64,000 nucleotides of DNA from the NCBI RefSeq assembly GCF_020532555.1, contig NZ_JAJBBR010000004.1, forward strand, positions 62,001-126,000. Direction: 5' to 3'. Made by a program: the position numbers and the translations under genes. Source of the stretch: Microvirga lenta. Its GTDB lineage: Bacteria > Pseudomonadota > Alphaproteobacteria > Rhizobiales > Beijerinckiaceae. The notes under the pieces are model-generated. The model had not been told where the DNA came from. It searched no databases and saw only the letters and a list, made by a program, of their open reading frames with translations. Below, in pieces: positions 30,936 to 40,064 of the stretch (positions are counted from its first letter, which is position 1; every line of letters starts with the position of its first letter).

Positions 30936-31438
30936 CGGGGACGCTCCGCATCGGGAAAGAGGCCGATGACCGGCTCCGTCCTGGGAGAGGGATAGACGCG
31001 GGGCGCCGGCGAGGGAGCGGCGGCGCGGGCGGGAGCCGGGGCCGGGGCGGCGCTCCGTTCGAGCCAGCGGGCGGCGATCTTGGTTTCCGCCTCGTCCCGG
31101 TCGGCCGCCGACACCACGTCGGCGGTGGGGCGGCCGTGGCGCGCGAGCGTCCAGCGCCTGAGGCTGTTCGCCTCGAGACCGATCAGCGCCGAGAACAGCA
31201 CATGCGCCACGAGGCTCGCGGTCGGATGCACGTTCAGCAGGTTCAGCATCATGTTGAAGGCGACGAGCGCGAACAGGACGCAGAGCCCGGCGAGCCAGAG
31301 GCGATGCACGAAGAACCACAGGAAGGTGAAGAAGAAGGCGCCCCAGGAAAAGGCGTCCTTCACGAGGTCGGCCTTCTCCAATGCCGCCGGATCACCCGGC
31401 CGCGCATCGCGCGGGAGGTGCAGGGTAAAGGTCGTCAT
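30932..31438 (-). CDS. DUF2628 membrane protein within the his operon
   Basis: 168 residues from ATG 31438. The DUF2628 core has two or three membrane helices (about 32-75 and 85-100), with the family segment [19 protein letters not shown]. The C-terminal 50 residues are Ala/Pro-rich and low-complexity. Function is unknown. It lies between hisB and hisH in several Hyphomicrobiales genomes as far as I recall; GTGA coupling to hisH shows it is co-translated with the histidine genes. Confidence 0.85.
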   Translation of the reverse strand: MTTFTLHLPRDARPGDPAALEKADLVKDAFSWGAFFFTFLWFFVHRLWLAGLCVLFALVAFNMMLNLLNVHPTASLVAHVLFSALIGLEANSLRRWTLARHGRPTADVVSAADRDEAETKIAARWLERSAAPAPAPARAAAPSPAPRVYPSPRTEPVIGLFPDAERPR

Positions 31439-31451
31439 GGCGTTTCCGTTC

Positions 31452-32042
31452 TTATAAAGTGCCCTTGGTGGAGGGAACGCGCCCCTCCTCCCTTGGGTCC
31501 ACGGCAACCGCCTGACGCAAGGCCCGTGCCAAACCCTTGAAGCAGCTCTCGGCGATGTGGTGGCTGTTGGCCCCGTAGAGCGTCTCCACGTGCAGCGTCA
31601 GGCCCGCATTGACGGCAAACGCCTGGAAGAACTCGCGCACCAGTTCGGTGTCAAAGGCGCCGATCTTCTCGGTCGGGAAGGCGGTGCGGAAGACCAGGAA
31701 CGGGCGGCCGGAAATGTCCACGGCGATGCGGGTCAAGGTCTCGTCCATCGGCAGATGGATATCCGCATAGCGGGTGATGCCCTTCTTGTCGCCAAGTGCC
31801 TGCAGAAGCGCCTGCCCGAGAGCGATGCCCGTATCCTCGGTCGTATGATGCTGGTCCACATGCAGGTCGCCCTTCACCGTCACGGTCAGGTCGAAGAGAC
31901 CGTGGCGGGCGAACAGTTCGAGCATGTGGTCGAGGAAGCCGACTCCGGTGGAGATCTCGGCCTTGCCGGTGCCGTCGAGGGCGATCGACAGGACGATATC
32001 GGTCTCGGCGGTGCGACGGCTGACGCTCGCGGAGCGCATCAT
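31452..32042 (-). CDS. hisB: Imidazoleglycerol-phosphate dehydratase (monofunctional)
   Basis: 196 residues from ATG 32042, six bases after AAGGA. Removes water from IGP using a di-manganese centre. Metal-binding motifs [12 protein letters not shown] and [18 protein letters not shown] are both intact. No phosphatase domain is fused, so histidinol-phosphatase must be encoded elsewhere. First gene of the leftward operon hisB-DUF2628-hisH-hisA-hisF-hisE-coaA; its promoter must lie in the 182-base gap shared with divergent hslV. Confidence 0.96.
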   Translation of the reverse strand: MMRSASVSRRTAETDIVLSIALDGTGKAEISTGVGFLDHMLELFARHGLFDLTVTVKGDLHVDQHHTTEDTGIALGQALLQALGDKKGITRYADIHLPMDETLTRIAVDISGRPFLVFRTAFPTEKIGAFDTELVREFFQAFAVNAGLTLHVETLYGANSHHIAESCFKGLARALRQAVAVDPREEGRVPSTKGTL

Positions 32043-32224
32043 CAAGGATCCTTTGAGGAATGAGAGACCGCGCCTTCTATCAAGACGCGGCAAGAAACGC
32101 CACCCGCGTTGCTTTTGCCCGATCAATGCTTAAGTCAGGGCAGAACCGGCCCGCCCTGCCCTTCCACGGGTGGCCGGCGCCTGCATCTGCGTGACATCAC
32201 CCCACCCGCCGGAGATTGCTCCCC

Positions 32225-32776
32225 GTGTCAGAAGACGCCTCCCCCCGCATGCATGCCACGACGATCCTCATGGTCCGCAAGGGCGGCCGGGTGGTCATCG
32301 GCGGCGACGGTCAGGTCAGCCTCGGACAGACCGTCGTCAAGGGCAATGCCAAGAAGGTCCGCCGCCTCTCCAAGGGAGGCGTGATCGGCGGCTTCGCCGG
32401 ATCGACGGCCGACGCCTTCACCCTGTTCGAGCGGCTCGAGGCCAAGTTGGAGCAGTATCCGGGCCAGCTCACCCGCGCCTGCGTCGAGCTGACCAAGGAC
32501 TGGCGCACCGACCGGTATCTCCGCCGCCTGGAGGCGATGATGCTCGTGGCCGACAAGGAGGTGGGCCTGCTCCTCTCCGGCAGCGGCGACGTGCTGGAGC
32601 CGGAAGGCGGCATCATGGCCATCGGCTCGGGCGGAAACTTCGCGCTCGCCGCCGCGCGGGCCCTGGCGGAGTACGAGACCGACGCCGAGACCATCGTGCG
32701 CCGCTCGCTTTCCATCGCGGCCGAGATATGCGTCTATACCAATAGCAATATTGTTATAGAAAGCCTCGACCTATGA
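32225..32776 (+). CDS. hslV: ATP-dependent protease peptidase subunit HslV
   Basis: 183 residues from GTG 32225, ten bases after GGAG; a TTG at 32216 and ATG at 32252 are alternatives. Threonine protease forming the proteolytic core of HslUV. Maturation should expose T12 in [13 protein letters not shown] as the catalytic N-terminal threonine, so an 11-residue propeptide is implied. [20 protein letters not shown] is the family signature. It is separated from hslU by a membrane-protein gene with ATGA overlaps on both sides. Confidence 0.95.
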   Translation: MSEDASPRMHATTILMVRKGGRVVIGGDGQVSLGQTVVKGNAKKVRRLSKGGVIGGFAGSTADAFTLFERLEAKLEQYPGQLTRACVELTKDWRTDRYLRRLEAMMLVADKEVGLLLSGSGDVLEPEGGIMAIGSGGNFALAAARALAEYETDAETIVRRSLSIAAEICVYTNSNIVIESLDL

Positions 32777-33849
32777 TCACCGATGCCGTCCTCGAACAGG
32801 GAGTTGTTCGGGGCATTGTGACGAACGAGCAGGCGATCGGCCTGCGGACCCTTGCCCGCGACATGGCGGCTGCCGCCGCGCCTGAGCCGGAGGACGAGGA
32901 GAAGCTGCGCTTCGTCACCGGCTTCAGCGATATTTTCGTCACTTTGGGGATCGGGCTCTTTACCGGCGCGCTCGGCTATTTCGCGTCCCTCTCGGGTGAT
33001 CTCGCCAGGTGGTCCGTGCTGGCCGTCTCCGCGTGGCTCCTGGCCGAGTTCTTCACGCGCCGCAGGCGGATGGCGCTTCCGAGCATCGCCCTGCTCGCCC
33101 TCTTCGCGGTCTCGGTGTTCGGCGCGACGGGCTTCTTCCTCAAGTGGCTCCTCTCGGGAGCGCCGGAGCAGACCGGAGCGTTCGGCGCCTGGGGCTACGA
33201 CCAGGAGCGTCCATGGCTCGTCGTGTTCAGCGCCCTCGTGACCGTGGTCATGACCGGCCTGCACTATCTCCGCTTCCGGGTGCCGATCACGGTCGCGGCC
33301 GGTGCCGCCGCTCTGGTCCTGGCGCTTCTCGGCCTGATCTCCGCCCTGGTCCCCGAGCCTCCCCAAGACATGGTCATCGGCGCCCTGTTCCTCTGTGGCT
33401 GCGCCGTCTTCGCCCTGGCGATGCGCTTCGATCTCTCCGATCCGGAGCGCGTGACGCGCCGCAACGACATCGCCTTCTGGCTGCACCTGCTCGCGGCGCC
33501 CCTGATCGTCCATCCGGTGATCTCGCAATTCGCGGGCAATGGCCTGATGCCCGGGATCGGGACCGCCGTCGCGGTGCTCGCCATCTTCGTGCTGCTCGGC
33601 GCCATCGCGGTGGTGATCGACCGGCGCGCCATGCTCGTCTCCGGTCTCGTCTATGCGGGATACGCCTTCGCGTCTCTCATCCGGGAGATCGGCCTCGACG
33701 ACCAGACCGCCCCCGCAACCCTGCTCGTGCTCGGCGCCTTCGTTCTCCTGCTCAGCGCAGGCTGGGGGCCGGTGCGCGCGGCGCTGCTGCGACTTCTTCC
33801 CACCCACCTTGCGCACAGGCTGCCACACCCCATTCTTTCATCATCATGA
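32773..33849 (+). CDS. Polytopic membrane protein between hslV and hslU
   Basis: 358 residues, with about ten predicted transmembrane helices after a 45-residue cytosolic N terminus. The N terminus ([20 protein letters not shown]) resembles DUF2157-type proteins, where a short helical region precedes a multi-span domain, but I cannot assign it firmly. ATGA overlaps with both hslV and hslU couple its translation tightly to the HslUV protease. No enzymatic motif is apparent. Confidence 0.8.
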   Translation: MITDAVLEQGVVRGIVTNEQAIGLRTLARDMAAAAAPEPEDEEKLRFVTGFSDIFVTLGIGLFTGALGYFASLSGDLARWSVLAVSAWLLAEFFTRRRRMALPSIALLALFAVSVFGATGFFLKWLLSGAPEQTGAFGAWGYDQERPWLVVFSALVTVVMTGLHYLRFRVPITVAAGAAALVLALLGLISALVPEPPQDMVIGALFLCGCAVFALAMRFDLSDPERVTRRNDIAFWLHLLAAPLIVHPVISQFAGNGLMPGIGTAVAVLAIFVLLGAIAVVIDRRAMLVSGLVYAGYAFASLIREIGLDDQTAPATLLVLGAFVLLLSAGWGPVRAALLRLLPTHLAHRLPHPILSSS

Positions 33850-35159
33850 CCACGTTCTCCCCCCGTGAAATCGTTTCCGAACTCGATCGTTACATCGTTG
33901 GCCAGAACGACGCGAAGCGCGCCGTGGCCATCGCCTTGCGCAACCGCTGGCGCCGTCAGCAGCTCGAAGGGCATCTCCGCGAGGAGGTCGCGCCCAAGAA
34001 CATCCTGATGATCGGTCCCACCGGCTGCGGCAAGACCGAGATCTCCCGCCGCCTGGCGCGGCTCGCCAACGCGCCCTTCCTGAAGGTCGAGGCCACCAAG
34101 TTCACGGAGGTGGGCTATGTGGGCCGCGACGTGGAGCAGATCGTGCGCGACCTCGTCGAGGTCGGCATCGGCCTCGTGAAGGAGGAGCGGCGCAAGCAGG
34201 TCCAGGCCAAGGCCCATGTGGCCGCCGAGGAGCGCGTGCTCGACGCCCTCGTGGGCGCGACCTCCAGCGCCGCCACCCGCGATTCCTTCCGTCGCAAGCT
34301 GCGCGCCAACGAACTCGACGACAAGGAAATCGAGATCGAGCTGCAATCCTCCGGCTCGTCCGGGATGCCCATGTTCGAGATCCCCGGCATGCCGGGCGCC
34401 TCCGTGGGGGCGATCAACCTCTCCGACATGTTCGGCAAGGCCTTCGGCGGACGGCCCAAGGCCCGGCGCACCACCGTGCGCGAGGCCTACGAGCCCCTCG
34501 TCGCCGAGGAGGCCGACAAGCTCATCGACCAGGACGCCATCGTGCAGGAGGCGATCCAGCAGGTGGAGAACAACGGCATCGTGTTCCTCGACGAGATCGA
34601 CAAGATCTGCGTCCGCGAGGGCCGCACCGGCGGCGGCGACGTCTCCCGCGAGGGCGTGCAGCGCGACCTGCTGCCGCTGATCGAGGGCACCACCGTCGCC
34701 ACCAAGCACGGCGCGGTGAAGACCGACCACATCCTCTTCATCGCGTCGGGCGCCTTCCACGTGTCGAAGCCGTCAGACCTGCTGCCGGAGCTGCAGGGCC
34801 GCCTGCCGATCCGCGTCGAGCTTTCGCCGCTGACCGTGGAGGATTTCAAGCGCATCCTCACCGAGACCGAGGCGAGCCTGATCAAGCAATCCGTGGCCCT
34901 GATGCGGACCGAGGGTGTGGAGCTCGTCTTCACGGACGACGCCATCGACGCCCTGGCGCAGGTGGCGGTCGACGTGAACAACTCGGTCGAGAACATCGGC
35001 GCGCGCCGCCTGCAGACCGTGCTGGAGCGGGTGCTCGACGACATCTCCTTCACGGCTCCCGACCGTTCCGGCGAGGCGGTGACCATCGACGCGTCCTATG
35101 TGCGCGGCGAGGTGGAATCGCTCGCCAAGAACACGGATCTCAGCCGGTTCATCCTGTAG
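33846..35159 (+). CDS. hslU: ATP-dependent protease ATPase subunit HslU
   Basis: 437 residues from ATG 33846. AAA+ unfoldase that feeds substrates to HslV. Walker A GPTGCGKT is at 57-64, Walker B VFLDEIDK near 252, the I domain lies between (about 105-235), and the C-terminal DLSRFIL matches the HslV-docking tail. The N-terminal [23 protein letters not shown] is diagnostic. The longer frame upstream from 33009 lies antisense-like over the membrane gene and is rejected. Confidence 0.97.
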   Translation: MTTFSPREIVSELDRYIVGQNDAKRAVAIALRNRWRRQQLEGHLREEVAPKNILMIGPTGCGKTEISRRLARLANAPFLKVEATKFTEVGYVGRDVEQIVRDLVEVGIGLVKEERRKQVQAKAHVAAEERVLDALVGATSSAATRDSFRRKLRANELDDKEIEIELQSSGSSGMPMFEIPGMPGASVGAINLSDMFGKAFGGRPKARRTTVREAYEPLVAEEADKLIDQDAIVQEAIQQVENNGIVFLDEIDKICVREGRTGGGDVSREGVQRDLLPLIEGTTVATKHGAVKTDHILFIASGAFHVSKPSDLLPELQGRLPIRVELSPLTVEDFKRILTETEASLIKQSVALMRTEGVELVFTDDAIDALAQVAVDVNNSVENIGARRLQTVLERVLDDISFTAPDRSGEAVTIDASYVRGEVESLAKNTDLSRFIL

Positions 35160-35217
35160 GACGCCCGAGTTCGCCCGAGGCCGGGAACCTCCAGCACGCT
35201 CTGGGGATTCCCGGCTC

Positions 35218-35970
35218 ATGACCACGGCCCATGACGAACTCAGCAGGAAGGCCCTCGCGATCCACGAGCGGCTCTGCGCCGTCTACGGCTGCCCCATCCC
35301 CTATTTCCACGATTTCGACCCCTTGAGCGAGTTGATCTCCTCGCTCCTGTCCCACCGCACCCGCAACGCGGATTCGGGCCGTGCCTTCAAGGCCCTGCGG
35401 GCACGCTACGCCGACTGGGCTTGCCTGAGGGATGCGCCGGTCTCCGAGGTGGAGGAGACGATCCAGGGGGTCACATGGCCGGAGCAGAAGGCGCCGCGCC
35501 TCCAGGCGGTGCTGCGCGCGGTGACGGAGCGCCACGGCCGCCTCTCCCTCGATTTTCTCGCCGATATGCCGGCCGTGGAGGCGCGGGCCTGGCTGGAGAG
35601 CATCCCCGGCATCGGGCCGAAGACGAGCGCGGCGGTGCTGGCCTTCTCGAACCTGCGCAAGCCTGCCCTGCCCGTGGACAGCCACCATCACCGGGTGGCG
35701 CAGCGCACCGGCCTCATCCCCCGCTCCTTGAGCGTCGGTCCGTCCCATGCGGCGCTGGCCGCCCTGCTGCCGCCGGATTGGAGCGCGCAGCAGGTCTACG
35801 ACAACCACGAGGTCATGATGCTGCACGGGCAGCGGTGCTGCTTCTTCAGGAATCCGGCCTGCCGGCGCTGTGCCGTTCTCGACCTCTGCCCGACAGGGCA
35901 GGGCCTTGCCGGAGAGCCTTCGGAAAACGTCCGGCCCCGGGAACAGACGAGGGCCGGAACGCCTCCGTAA
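35218..35970 (+). CDS. Endonuclease III-family DNA glycosylase
   Basis: 250 residues from ATG 35218. The HhH-GPD domain shows LESIPGIGPKTSAAVLAF, whose lysine corresponds to the catalytic lysine of Nth, and PVDSHHHRVAQRTGLI, with the catalytic aspartate. A [4Fe-4S] loop C-X6-C-X2-C-X5-C is intact near residues 203-219. It is shorter at the N terminus and more divergent than typical Nth, so it may be a paralogue of the main endonuclease III with different base preference. It starts 58 bases after hslU. Confidence 0.88.
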   Translation: MTTAHDELSRKALAIHERLCAVYGCPIPYFHDFDPLSELISSLLSHRTRNADSGRAFKALRARYADWACLRDAPVSEVEETIQGVTWPEQKAPRLQAVLRAVTERHGRLSLDFLADMPAVEARAWLESIPGIGPKTSAAVLAFSNLRKPALPVDSHHHRVAQRTGLIPRSLSVGPSHAALAALLPPDWSAQQVYDNHEVMMLHGQRCCFFRNPACRRCAVLDLCPTGQGLAGEPSENVRPREQTRAGTPP

Positions 35971-36060
35971 GACGGCTCACGTTTCCGTGAGGGCGACCGG
36001 CCGATGTTGGAACGACCTCCGACGCGATGCGTTCGCTAGGCAACGTCAAAGGAGCTTTCC

Positions 36061-36540
36061 ATGCGTAAAATGTTGATGGCAGTCATTGCCTCCGCCGCTT
36101 TCGGCACCGCCGGCCTGATGGCCGCCCCCGCTTCCGCTCAGACGCAGGCCGCCCCGGTCAGCGAGCTGGTCGCCGCCCTGAACAAGGGCGAGCTGCAGAC
36201 GAGCTATTCGCAGTACGTCCAGCGCCGTTACGTCCGCCCCGGCCCCCGCGTCGTGGAGCGCCGCTACTATCGTCCGGGCCCGCGCTATTACGGCCGCCCT
36301 TACGCCAATGACCGCCGCTACTATCGCCGCGACCGCGGTTCCGCCGCTGCGGCGGGCGCCATCGGTCTCGCCACCGGCGCGATCATCGGCGGCGCGCTGG
36401 CCCAGCAGCAGCAGCAGGCTCCGGTCTATGCCGCTCCGAACCGGAGCGCGGTCGCCTATTGCTCGCAGCGCTTCAAATCCTACGATCCGGCCTCGGGCAC
36501 CTATCTCGGCTATGACGGCCGCCGTCACGCCTGCCCGTAA
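36061..36540 (+). CDS. BA14K-family secreted protein
   Basis: 159 residues. Signal peptide about residues 1-26 (cleaved after PASA). The middle is rich in Tyr, Arg and Pro (RRYVRPGPR repeats, about 55-95), then comes a small Gly/Ala-rich hydrophobic stretch, a glutamine run, and the BA14K motif YCSQRFKSYDPASGTYLGYDG near the C terminus. The Brucella homologue is an immunoreactive lectin-like protein; the role here is unknown. AAAGGAG precedes the ATG and a strong terminator follows. Confidence 0.9.
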   Translation: MRKMLMAVIASAAFGTAGLMAAPASAQTQAAPVSELVAALNKGELQTSYSQYVQRRYVRPGPRVVERRYYRPGPRYYGRPYANDRRYYRRDRGSAAAAGAIGLATGAIIGGALAQQQQQAPVYAAPNRSAVAYCSQRFKSYDPASGTYLGYDGRRHACP

Positions 36541-36561
36541 GCAAAGCGGGACGCGAAAGAA

Positions 36562-36592
36562 AAACGGGCCCTTCAGGGCCCGTTTGCTTTTG
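36562..36592. terminator. Bidirectional intrinsic terminator
   Basis: Perfect stem aaacgggccc/gggcccgttt around ttca, with T-rich tails on both strands (ttgctttt on plus, tttttctttc on minus). It serves the convergent BA14K and ridA genes. Confidence 0.85.
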
Positions 36593-36599
36593 GTGGCGC

Positions 36600-36950
36600 T
36601 TACTTCGCCGCGATGACGGCGATCTCGACCTTGAAGGCCGGCGCCGCGAGCTTGGCCTCGACCGTGGCGCGGGCCGGGGTGTTGCCGGGCGACACCCACG
36701 CGTCCCACACGGCGTTCATCTCCTGGAACGTGCCCATGTCGGTGAGCCAGATATTGGCCATCAGGACCTTCGACTTGTCCGTACCGGCCTCGGCCAGCAG
36801 CCCGTCGATGATGGAGAGGATTTCCTTCGTCTGCTCGGTGACGCTCTGCCCCGCCGACTGATTCGCGACCTGACCCGCCAGATAGACCGTGTTGCCGTGA
36901 ACGACGGCGCCGCTCATGCGGGGACCGGGCTTGATGCGTTGAATCGTCAT
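36600..36950 (-). CDS. RidA-family enamine/imine deaminase
   Basis: 116 residues from ATG 36950 with AAAGG upstream. RidA (YjgF/YER057c/UK114) hydrolyses reactive 2-aminoacrylate and related imines released by PLP enzymes. The conserved Arg is R94 in NTPARATVEAKLA and the C-terminal glutamate in KVEIAVIA is present, so it looks catalytically competent. Upstream on the same strand, 62 bases away, is an HxlR regulator, and divergent from that is a CysK-like PLP enzyme, a plausible source of its substrate. Confidence 0.9.
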   Translation of the reverse strand: MTIQRIKPGPRMSGAVVHGNTVYLAGQVANQSAGQSVTEQTKEILSIIDGLLAEAGTDKSKVLMANIWLTDMGTFQEMNAVWDAWVSPGNTPARATVEAKLAAPAFKVEIAVIAAK

Positions 36951-37012
36951 GATCTGCCTTTGTGAGAGAAAGAAAGTGCACCCCCGCTTTTGGGATGCGG
37001 GAGCCCCCGCGG

Positions 37013-37705
37013 TCAAGGGGGCGGGACGGCCCCGCCTTCTCCGGCGGCAGGGCCTATGGGGGCGAACAGGTAGCGCTCGAACCAGTTCGGGAAATCGCGC
37101 ACGAGCGCCTTCGGCCCTTCGACCGCCAGGCCCATCCGCTGCGCTTCCCTGAAATCCGTGTCGCCCCGCCACCAGGCCACCAGGGCGGGGAGGGGGGAGC
37201 GGACGCGGACCGGCTCGGGAAAGCCCGGATTCTGCGTGCACAGCGAGATCTCCGACACCTTCAGCAGCAGGAAGCGCGGCTGCCGCTGCCCGTCGATCTC
37301 GAAGCGGATGACGATGGGATCCTTCGGGATCGCCTCGGCGCGGACCCGCCTGTGCATGTCGACGAGCAGGGGCTCGGCATCGAGATCCTCCTCCGCCGGG
37401 CGCCGCGGCAGCCATCTCTGGCCCCAGGCGCCCATGGCGCCCACCAGGGACGCCAGCTCCCGGCCGGATTCGGTGAGGTCGTATTCGGGGCCGGTCCTGC
37501 CGTCGCGGCGCGTTACGGCCCCGATGGAAACCAGCCCCTGCAGCCGCTCGGACAGCATGGTGCGCGAAATGCGCGGAATGCCCCGCCGGATGTCGTTGAA
37601 GCGCCGGCTCCCGCACAGGAGCTCCCGCACGACGAGAAGGGTCCAGCGGCCGCCCAGGACCTCGTGGGCGCGCGCCACCGAACAGAACTGACCGTAACCC
37701 GCCAT
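37013..37705 (-). CDS. HxlR-family transcriptional regulator with C-terminal SCP2-like domain
   Basis: 230 residues. The N-terminal winged helix is clear: YGQFCSVARAHEVLGGRWTLLVVRELLCGSRRFNDIRRGIPRIS is the HxlR signature, including a cysteine at residue 8 that in some family members senses redox or electrophiles. Residues about 125-225 resemble the SCP2/sterol-carrier-like domain often fused to this subgroup. It is divergent from the PLP-enzyme gene across 117 bases and likely regulates it and/or ridA (inference). Confidence 0.88.
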   Translation of the reverse strand: MAGYGQFCSVARAHEVLGGRWTLLVVRELLCGSRRFNDIRRGIPRISRTMLSERLQGLVSIGAVTRRDGRTGPEYDLTESGRELASLVGAMGAWGQRWLPRRPAEEDLDAEPLLVDMHRRVRAEAIPKDPIVIRFEIDGQRQPRFLLLKVSEISLCTQNPGFPEPVRVRSPLPALVAWWRGDTDFREAQRMGLAVEGPKALVRDFPNWFERYLFAPIGPAAGEGGAVPPP

Positions 37706-37822
37706 GGCCGAGGGCTAACACGACCCCGTCCGGCGGGGAAGTCCGGATTCCGGACCTGACAGGCCCGTCTCCCGGCACCATAGATCCCCGACATCGGTCT
37801 TGCCGGAAAGAGGACGGGCATC

Positions 37823-38761
37823 ATGAACGACATGGCGGGCAACATCCTGCAATCCATCGGCAACACGCCTCTTCTGGCCCTGCGCAGGATCGTGCCCGGC
37901 AACGGCGCGCGGGTCCTGCTGAAGCTGGAGAACCAGAATCCGACCGGCAGCATGAAGGACCGGATGGCGCTCGCCATGGTCGAGGCCGCCGAGGCGGACG
38001 GCCGTCTCGCGCCGGGCGGATCGGTGGTCGAATATACCGGCGGCAGCACCGGCGTCTCCCTGTCCCTGGTCTGCGCCGTGAAGGGCTATCCCCTGCATGT
38101 GGTGACCTCGGACGCCTTCGCCCGGGAGAAGCTCGACCACATGGCGATCCTGGGAGCCAGGCTCCAGGTCCTGGAGAGCGACGGCGGGCGCATGACCGAG
38201 AAGCTCACCAAGGACATGATCGCGGCCGCGGGCGTGATCGCGAGGGAGACCGGGGCCTTCTGGACCGACCAGATGAAGAACCGGGACCAGCTTGCCGCCT
38301 ATCGCGCGATGGCGGAGGAGATCTGGGTTCAGACCGGCGGGCGCATCGACGGCTTCGTCCAGAGCGTCGGCACGGCGGCGTCGCTGCGGGGCAATGCCGA
38401 GGGCCTGCGCCGCCGCCACGGCAGGATCAGGATCGTCGCCGTGGAGCCCGCCGAATCCCCGGTCCTGTCGGGCGGCGCCTCGGGCGCCCACAGGATCGAC
38501 GGCATCGGCGCGGGCTACGTGGTCCCGCTCTGGGAGGACGGCATCGCCGAGGGGATCGAACGGGTCTCCACGGACGAAGCCATGGACATGGCCTTCCGGC
38601 TCGCCCGGGAGGAGGGCCTCTTCGCCGGCACCTCCACGGGCGCCAACGTCATCGCGGCCCTGCGGCTCGCCGAGACGCTGGGGCCGGACGCGACGGTCGT
38701 CACGATCATGTGCGACACGGGGATGAAGTATCTGAGAACCTTCGGGGCGCGGCTCGGGTGA
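37823..38761 (+). CDS. CysK-like PLP-dependent enzyme (cysteine synthase/lyase family)
   Basis: 312 residues. Fold type II PLP enzyme; the Schiff-base lysine is K45 in NQNPTGSMKDRMA, and the substrate loop EYTGGSTGVSLS corresponds to the TSGNTGI loop of cysteine synthase but reads TGGSTGVS, as in cysteine-synthase-like paralogues. The C-terminal GTSTGANVIAALRLA and the serine/cysteine of IMCDTGMKY bind the PLP ring. The reaction (beta-replacement or beta-elimination) cannot be assigned; proximity to RidA favours an enzyme that releases aminoacrylate. Confidence 0.85.
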   Translation: MNDMAGNILQSIGNTPLLALRRIVPGNGARVLLKLENQNPTGSMKDRMALAMVEAAEADGRLAPGGSVVEYTGGSTGVSLSLVCAVKGYPLHVVTSDAFAREKLDHMAILGARLQVLESDGGRMTEKLTKDMIAAAGVIARETGAFWTDQMKNRDQLAAYRAMAEEIWVQTGGRIDGFVQSVGTAASLRGNAEGLRRRHGRIRIVAVEPAESPVLSGGASGAHRIDGIGAGYVVPLWEDGIAEGIERVSTDEAMDMAFRLAREEGLFAGTSTGANVIAALRLAETLGPDATVVTIMCDTGMKYLRTFGARLG

Positions 38762-38780
38762 GGGGCGGGCCCCGGCCCCG

Positions 38781-39395
38781 TCAGTAAAGCGTCTCGCGCA
38801 CCCGCTCGGCCAGGCCCTTGTCGTAGGTCTCGCCGCCGACCCGGTTCTCGCTCATGGCGGCCAGGATCTGGCCGGCGCTCGGAAGGGAACTGCGCGCCAC
38901 GTGCTTGTCGGGGTTCCACAAATCCGAGCGCACGACCGCCCGGGAGCACTGGAAGTAGACCGCCTCGACGGTGATCATCAGCACCGTGCGCGGCGCCTTG
39001 CCGTCGACGGCGAAGCTCTCCAGCAGGGCAGGGTCGGTGGAGATCGCGGCGCGGCCGTTGACGCGAAGGGTCTCGCCGATGCCGGGGATGAGGAAGAGCA
39101 GGGCCACCTGCGGGTCGCGCACGATGTTGCGCAGGGAATCGAGCCGGTTGTTGCCGCGCCGGTCGGGCAGGAGAAGCGTCTTCTCGTCCTGCACCCGCAC
39201 GAAGCCCGGCCCGTCGCCGCGGGGCGAGCAGTCGAGCCCTTCCGGACCCCGGGTCGCCAGCGCCGCGAAGGGCGCGGCCTCGATCAGGGCCCGGTAGACC
39301 GGAACCACCCGGTCGGCCTCCTTGACGAGGGACGCCTCCGGCGGCTCGCCGTAAAGGGCTTCGAGATCGGCGAGGGTGGTGACGGTGTGGGACAT
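38781..39395 (-). CDS. Pyridoxamine 5'-phosphate oxidase-related flavoprotein
   Basis: 204 residues. Split-barrel flavin-binding fold: ALATRGPEGLDCSPRGDGPGFVRVQDEKTLLLPDRRGNNRLDSLRNIV is characteristic of the PPOX/MSMEG_1061 subgroup. This subgroup binds FMN or F420-like cofactors, and its reactions are mostly unknown; it is not the canonical PdxH. It is convergent with the CysK-like gene, 19 bases apart. The first 40 residues are a helical extension. Confidence 0.85.
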   Translation of the reverse strand: MSHTVTTLADLEALYGEPPEASLVKEADRVVPVYRALIEAAPFAALATRGPEGLDCSPRGDGPGFVRVQDEKTLLLPDRRGNNRLDSLRNIVRDPQVALLFLIPGIGETLRVNGRAAISTDPALLESFAVDGKAPRTVLMITVEAVYFQCSRAVVRSDLWNPDKHVARSSLPSAGQILAAMSENRVGGETYDKGLAERVRETLY

Positions 39396-39449
39396 GAATC
39401 ATCCGAAGAAGGAGGCGCCTTATCTTTCCCACACCAGGCCGGGTTTGGG

Positions 39450-40064
39450 CTAGATGCGGTCGAACACCTCCGGCTGCAGCTTGCCCGTCTTCAGCAGATG
39501 CTGCAGCGCATATGCCACGGAGAGGGCATCGTCGAGGGCGTCGTGTCCCTGCAGGGGAGGGTGCTCGACGCCGTAATAATCCGCCAGCTTGTTGCTGGGC
39601 GTCTTCCCGATATCCTCCACCGGCATCCCCGCCGCGATCACGAGCTTGACGGCATTGTCGAACCGGTGGGCCGGAATGGACCACGGAATGCCCGCGACAT
39701 AGCAGCTGATGGCGACCATGTTCAGCTCGTCCTTGCCCCACGACCAGGACGTCGCGCCATCGGAGAAGCGGTCGAAGCCCGCAAGGGCTTCCTGCAACGG
39801 CATCCCCTCGGCTTGGATGTCGTCCTCGCTGATGCCGGTCAGCTTGGTGAAGAACGGGTCGATCGGGTATCTGCCGCCGAAACGGTCGACCGGCCGGACA
39901 TAGGCCCTGTAGGTGTCCAGGAGGGGGAAATCGCCCTCCAGCCCGAGCTTCACGGCGCCGATCTGCGCGATGACCGGATCGGGATCGTGAGCCCCGCACC
40001 AGAACCTGCCCTGCGAGCCCTGGACGCAAAGAAACTCGCAGTCGAATACGATGGCGGTCTTCAT
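39450..40064 (-). CDS. DnaQ-like DEDDh 3'-5' exonuclease domain protein
   Basis: 204 residues from ATG 40064 with GGGGAG upstream. Exo I residues are in VFDCEFLC (D and E), Exo II is probably in SWGKDELNMV, and Exo III in LQGHDALDDALSVAYAL with the h histidine. It is distinct from the replicative dnaQ in this window and closer to the inhibitor-of-KinA/ExoX-like 3'-5' exonucleases. Substrate unknown. The longer open frame to 40310 includes repeat sequence and is rejected. Confidence 0.82.
   Translation of the reverse strand: MKTAIVFDCEFLCVQGSQGRFWCGAHDPDPVIAQIGAVKLGLEGDFPLLDTYRAYVRPVDRFGGRYPIDPFFTKLTGISEDDIQAEGMPLQEALAGFDRFSDGATSWSWGKDELNMVAISCYVAGIPWSIPAHRFDNAVKLVIAAGMPVEDIGKTPSNKLADYYGVEHPPLQGHDALDDALSVAYALQHLLKTGKLQPEVFDRI

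Noticed and set aside
33009..33845. N-terminal extension of hslU by 279 codons
   Set aside because: It overlaps the hslV-linked membrane gene in another frame; HslU's conserved N terminus starts at 33846.
35965..35985. EcfG-type promoter before the BA14K gene (GGAAC then CGTT)
   Set aside because: The spacing is 19 bases rather than 16-17 and the site is about 80 bases from the start codon.
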